From: a virus | Strand: one strand, 5' to 3' | Virus record (IMG/VR): IMGVR_UViG_3300035703_000362 | Coordinates: 1-27,756 of that record | DNA length: 27,756 bases | Part shown: positions 26,415-27,756 of the stretch, piece after piece | Layout of the letters: each line of letters begins with the position of its first letter | Numbering within the stretch: the first letter of the stretch is position 1 | Made by a program: the position numbers and the translations under genes | The notes under the pieces: model-generated | Database searches by the model: none | What the model saw: the letters and a program-made list of their open reading frames with translations, nothing else | What the model was told of the DNA's origin: nothing

Positions 26415-26558
26415 CTAGCAGATTGGTGCATTGCAGCATTTTGCTGCGAGTGCTCAGGGGGAGGGGGGGGCAGGGCCGAGCGCGGCTGCTGTTGCCGTGG
26501 CCAAGGACCGCAAAAACTTTTTATTTTTCCTCCACGCTCACAACAAAATACTTGACGC

Positions 26559-26587
26559 TTGCTCAAACAGCCAACCCGCGCTATCTT
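26559..26587 (+). promoter_or_regulatory. Promoter of terS, probably giving a leaderless message
   Basis: TTGCTC (26559-26564) is 17 bases from TATCTT (26582-26587), a 5 of 6 match to the -10 box. The terS ATG begins at 26594, seven bases after the -10, where transcription itself should start, and there is no ribosome site before the ATG. Confidence 0.55.
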
Positions 26588-26593
26588 AACGTC

Positions 26594-27034
26594 ATGACCT
26601 TCTACTCACTGCCCTATGACCCGCGTCCGCTGACCGCCACCGAGGCGCGTCTGGAGGCGATCTACGCGGCTGCCAAGCTGGGGCTCAAGGGCGACAGCCT
26701 GGCACTCGCCGCTGGCATGACGCCGGTCGAGTACCGCAAGCTCTGCCAGATGGACCCCATCGCGGAGTACGCCGAACAGAAGGGCCGCGCCGAGGGCGAG
26801 CGCGCCATGGCCACCACCCTGTACGCCGCTGCCGAGGCGGGCGACGCCAAGGCGGCGACCGAGATGCTGCGCTACGCCCATGGGTGGGTGGCCAAGCAGG
26901 CGGTCGAGGTCAGCATCGAACAGAAGATCAGCATCACGGCGGCGTTGGAGGAGGCGCAGCGTCGGGTGATCGACCTTGTCGCCACGGACCTGACAGAGGA
27001 GCTGCCACGTGCAGACCACGCGCTACAGCGCTGA
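26594..27034 (+). CDS. Terminase small subunit
   Basis: 146 residues from the ATG at 26594. The N-terminal half (ATEARLEAIYAAAKLGLKGD, LALAAGMTPVEYRKLCQMDP) is helix-turn-helix-like, followed by AEQKGRAEGERAMATTLYAA and EAGDAKAATEMLRYAHGWVA, typical of phage TerS proteins, and a helical C-terminus. TerS binds the packaging site and recruits the large subunit. The 3' end overlaps the TerL start by 26 bp, as expected for a terS-terL pair. No Shine-Dalgarno sequence stands before the start. Confidence 0.85.
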   Translation: MTFYSLPYDPRPLTATEARLEAIYAAAKLGLKGDSLALAAGMTPVEYRKLCQMDPIAEYAEQKGRAEGERAMATTLYAAAEAGDAKAATEMLRYAHGWVAKQAVEVSIEQKISITAALEEAQRRVIDLVATDLTEELPRADHALQR

Positions 27035-27756
27035 GGACGAGCAGAACCTGATGGCGTCCCTGTGGGCGCCGTCGCTCAAGGACGACCCGCTCAAGTTCGT
27101 GATGTGGCTGTTCCCGTGGGGGCAGCCCGGCACGCCGCTGGAGCACTTTGCGGGACCGCGCAAGTGGCAGCGCGAGGTGCTGCGCGATCTGGCCGAGCAC
27201 ATCCGCTCCAACGGCGGCAAGGTGGACTTCGACGTGTTCCGCATGGCCGTGTCTTCCGGCCGCGGCATCGGCAAGTCGGCCCTCGTCTCATGGCTGGTGA
27301 TCTGGATGCTGACGACCCGGATCGGGTCCAGCACCATCGTGTCGGCCAACTCCGAGACGCAGCTCCGGTCGATCACCTGGGCCGAAATCACCAAGTGGCT
27401 GGCACTCGCGTTGAACAGCCACTGGTTCGAGGTCTCGGCTACCCGCGTCATGCCCGCCAAGTGGCTGGCCGAGCTGGTCGAGCGCGACCTGAAGAAGGGC
27501 ACGCGCTACTGGGGCGTCGAGGGACGGCTGTGGTCGGAAGAGAACCCGGACGCCTACGCGGGCGTGCACAACTTCGACGGCGTCATGCTGGTGTTTGACG
27601 AAGCCAGCGGTATCTCCGACAGCATCTGGCAGGTGGCAGCGGGCTTCTTTACCGAGAACACGCCCAACCGCTTCTGGATGGCGTTCTCCAACCCCCGCCG
27701 CAACACGGGCTACTTCTACGAGGCGTTCAACGCCAAGCGGGACTTCTGGCGCAACA
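27009..27756 (+). CDS. Terminase large subunit, N-terminal part (3' end outside window)
   Basis: GTG start at 27009 with AGAGGAG 7 bases upstream; 249 codons to the window edge with no stop. Walker A SSGRGIGKS (82-90), Walker B VMLVFDEAS (192-200) with catalytic Glu, and the coupling segment AFSNPRRNTG (225-234) identify the packaging ATPase; the nuclease domain lies beyond the edge. Other indications are PRKWQREVLRDL (adenine-binding-like) and TIVSANSETQLRS. It pumps DNA into procapsids. In P22 order the portal and scaffold genes would follow, matching the left end of the window. Confidence 0.93.
   Translation, partial: MQTTRYSAEDEQNLMASLWAPSLKDDPLKFVMWLFPWGQPGTPLEHFAGPRKWQREVLRDLAEHIRSNGGKVDFDVFRMAVSSGRGIGKSALVSWLVIWMLTTRIGSSTIVSANSETQLRSITWAEITKWLALALNSHWFEVSATRVMPAKWLAELVERDLKKGTRYWGVEGRLWSEENPDAYAGVHNFDGVMLVFDEASGISDSIWQVAAGFFTENTPNRFWMAFSNPRRNTGYFYEAFNAKRDFWRN

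Larger units (their letters stand above)
26329..26593. other. Gene-free region before terS, rich in palindromes; candidate packaging or control site
   Basis: No gene seen. It contains, in order, the perfect 12-bp palindrome GGCATCGATGCC (26357-26368), a cruciform-like repeat with CTAG-rich loop (26378-26414), GCAGCA/TGCTGC (26433-26447), a G-rich run (26457-26475), T-rich tracts (26517-26528) and the terS promoter. In several phages the packaging start site lies at or before terS, so this segment is a candidate. Confidence 0.5.

Noticed and set aside
26517-26528. Rho-independent terminator at the T-rich tract before terS
   Set aside because: The tract lacks a convincing GC stem immediately upstream; only a weak CGGC/GCCG pairing was found.

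Overview
The window is most of the genome of a GC-rich, short-tailed (P22-like, podovirus) phage. The evidence is the gene set and its order: scaffold end, P22-type coat protein, a gp4-type tail accessory factor, a gp10-type DNA stabilization protein, tail-fibre genes, three ejection-type internal virion proteins, a lysis cassette, and at the right edge terS followed by the start of terL. P22-like phages carry terS-terL-portal-scaffold-coat, so the right end (terL) and left end (scaffold) would meet if the genome is circular or circularly permuted; only the rest of terL, the portal and the front of the scaffold gene would then be missing. High GC, GTG/TTG starts and several small protein families that I associate with rhizobial and other alphaproteobacterial phages suggest an alphaproteobacterial host (inference). 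I see no integrase, no tRNA gene, no CRISPR array and no insertion sequence.

Layout. (1) 1-12673, plus strand: virion genes followed by lysis genes (M15 peptidase endolysin, a two-helix holin and two small membrane proteins), tightly packed and often overlapping by 1-26 bp. (2) 12531-16635, minus strand: a compact operon read leftward from a divergent control region at about 16640-16710. In transcription order it holds a VRR-NUC nuclease, a C5 cytosine methyltransferase with a second long gene overprinted in another frame, an SNF2-type helicase, small unknown proteins, a small XRE-type regulator and a DUF6378-like protein. (3) 16714-23300, plus strand: replication and recombination genes, namely a Cas4/RecB-like nuclease (DUF2800 type), a companion protein, a family A DNA polymerase, an exported cysteine-peptidase-like protein and a primase-helicase. 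(4) 23297-25531, minus strand: an early-type operon read leftward from a promoter near 25560-25590. It starts with a half-length DNA polymerase III beta-clamp homologue and ends with a stand-alone DnaA domain IV-like protein and a possible 19-residue membrane peptide. (5) 25532-26043: about 500 bp without a gene, dense with structure (terminator, 18-bp palindrome, in-phase GTGGGGTA-type iterons on one side and inverted copies on the other, an AT-rich core); it is the best candidate for a replication origin or another multi-protein control site. (6) 26044-27756, plus strand: a small unknown gene, a 265-bp palindrome-rich spacer, terS (apparently leaderless) and terL.

How the parts fit. The clamp homologue, DnaA-like protein, primase-helicase, polymerase and nucleases form a fairly complete phage replication set, placed on both sides of the iteron region. 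The methyltransferase, helicase and VRR-NUC nuclease form a DNA-modification and processing module. The most unusual element is the methyltransferase locus: one strand carries two long frames over about 1.07 kb, both with methyltransferase-like C-terminal motifs, and the inner frame has its own strong ribosome binding site.
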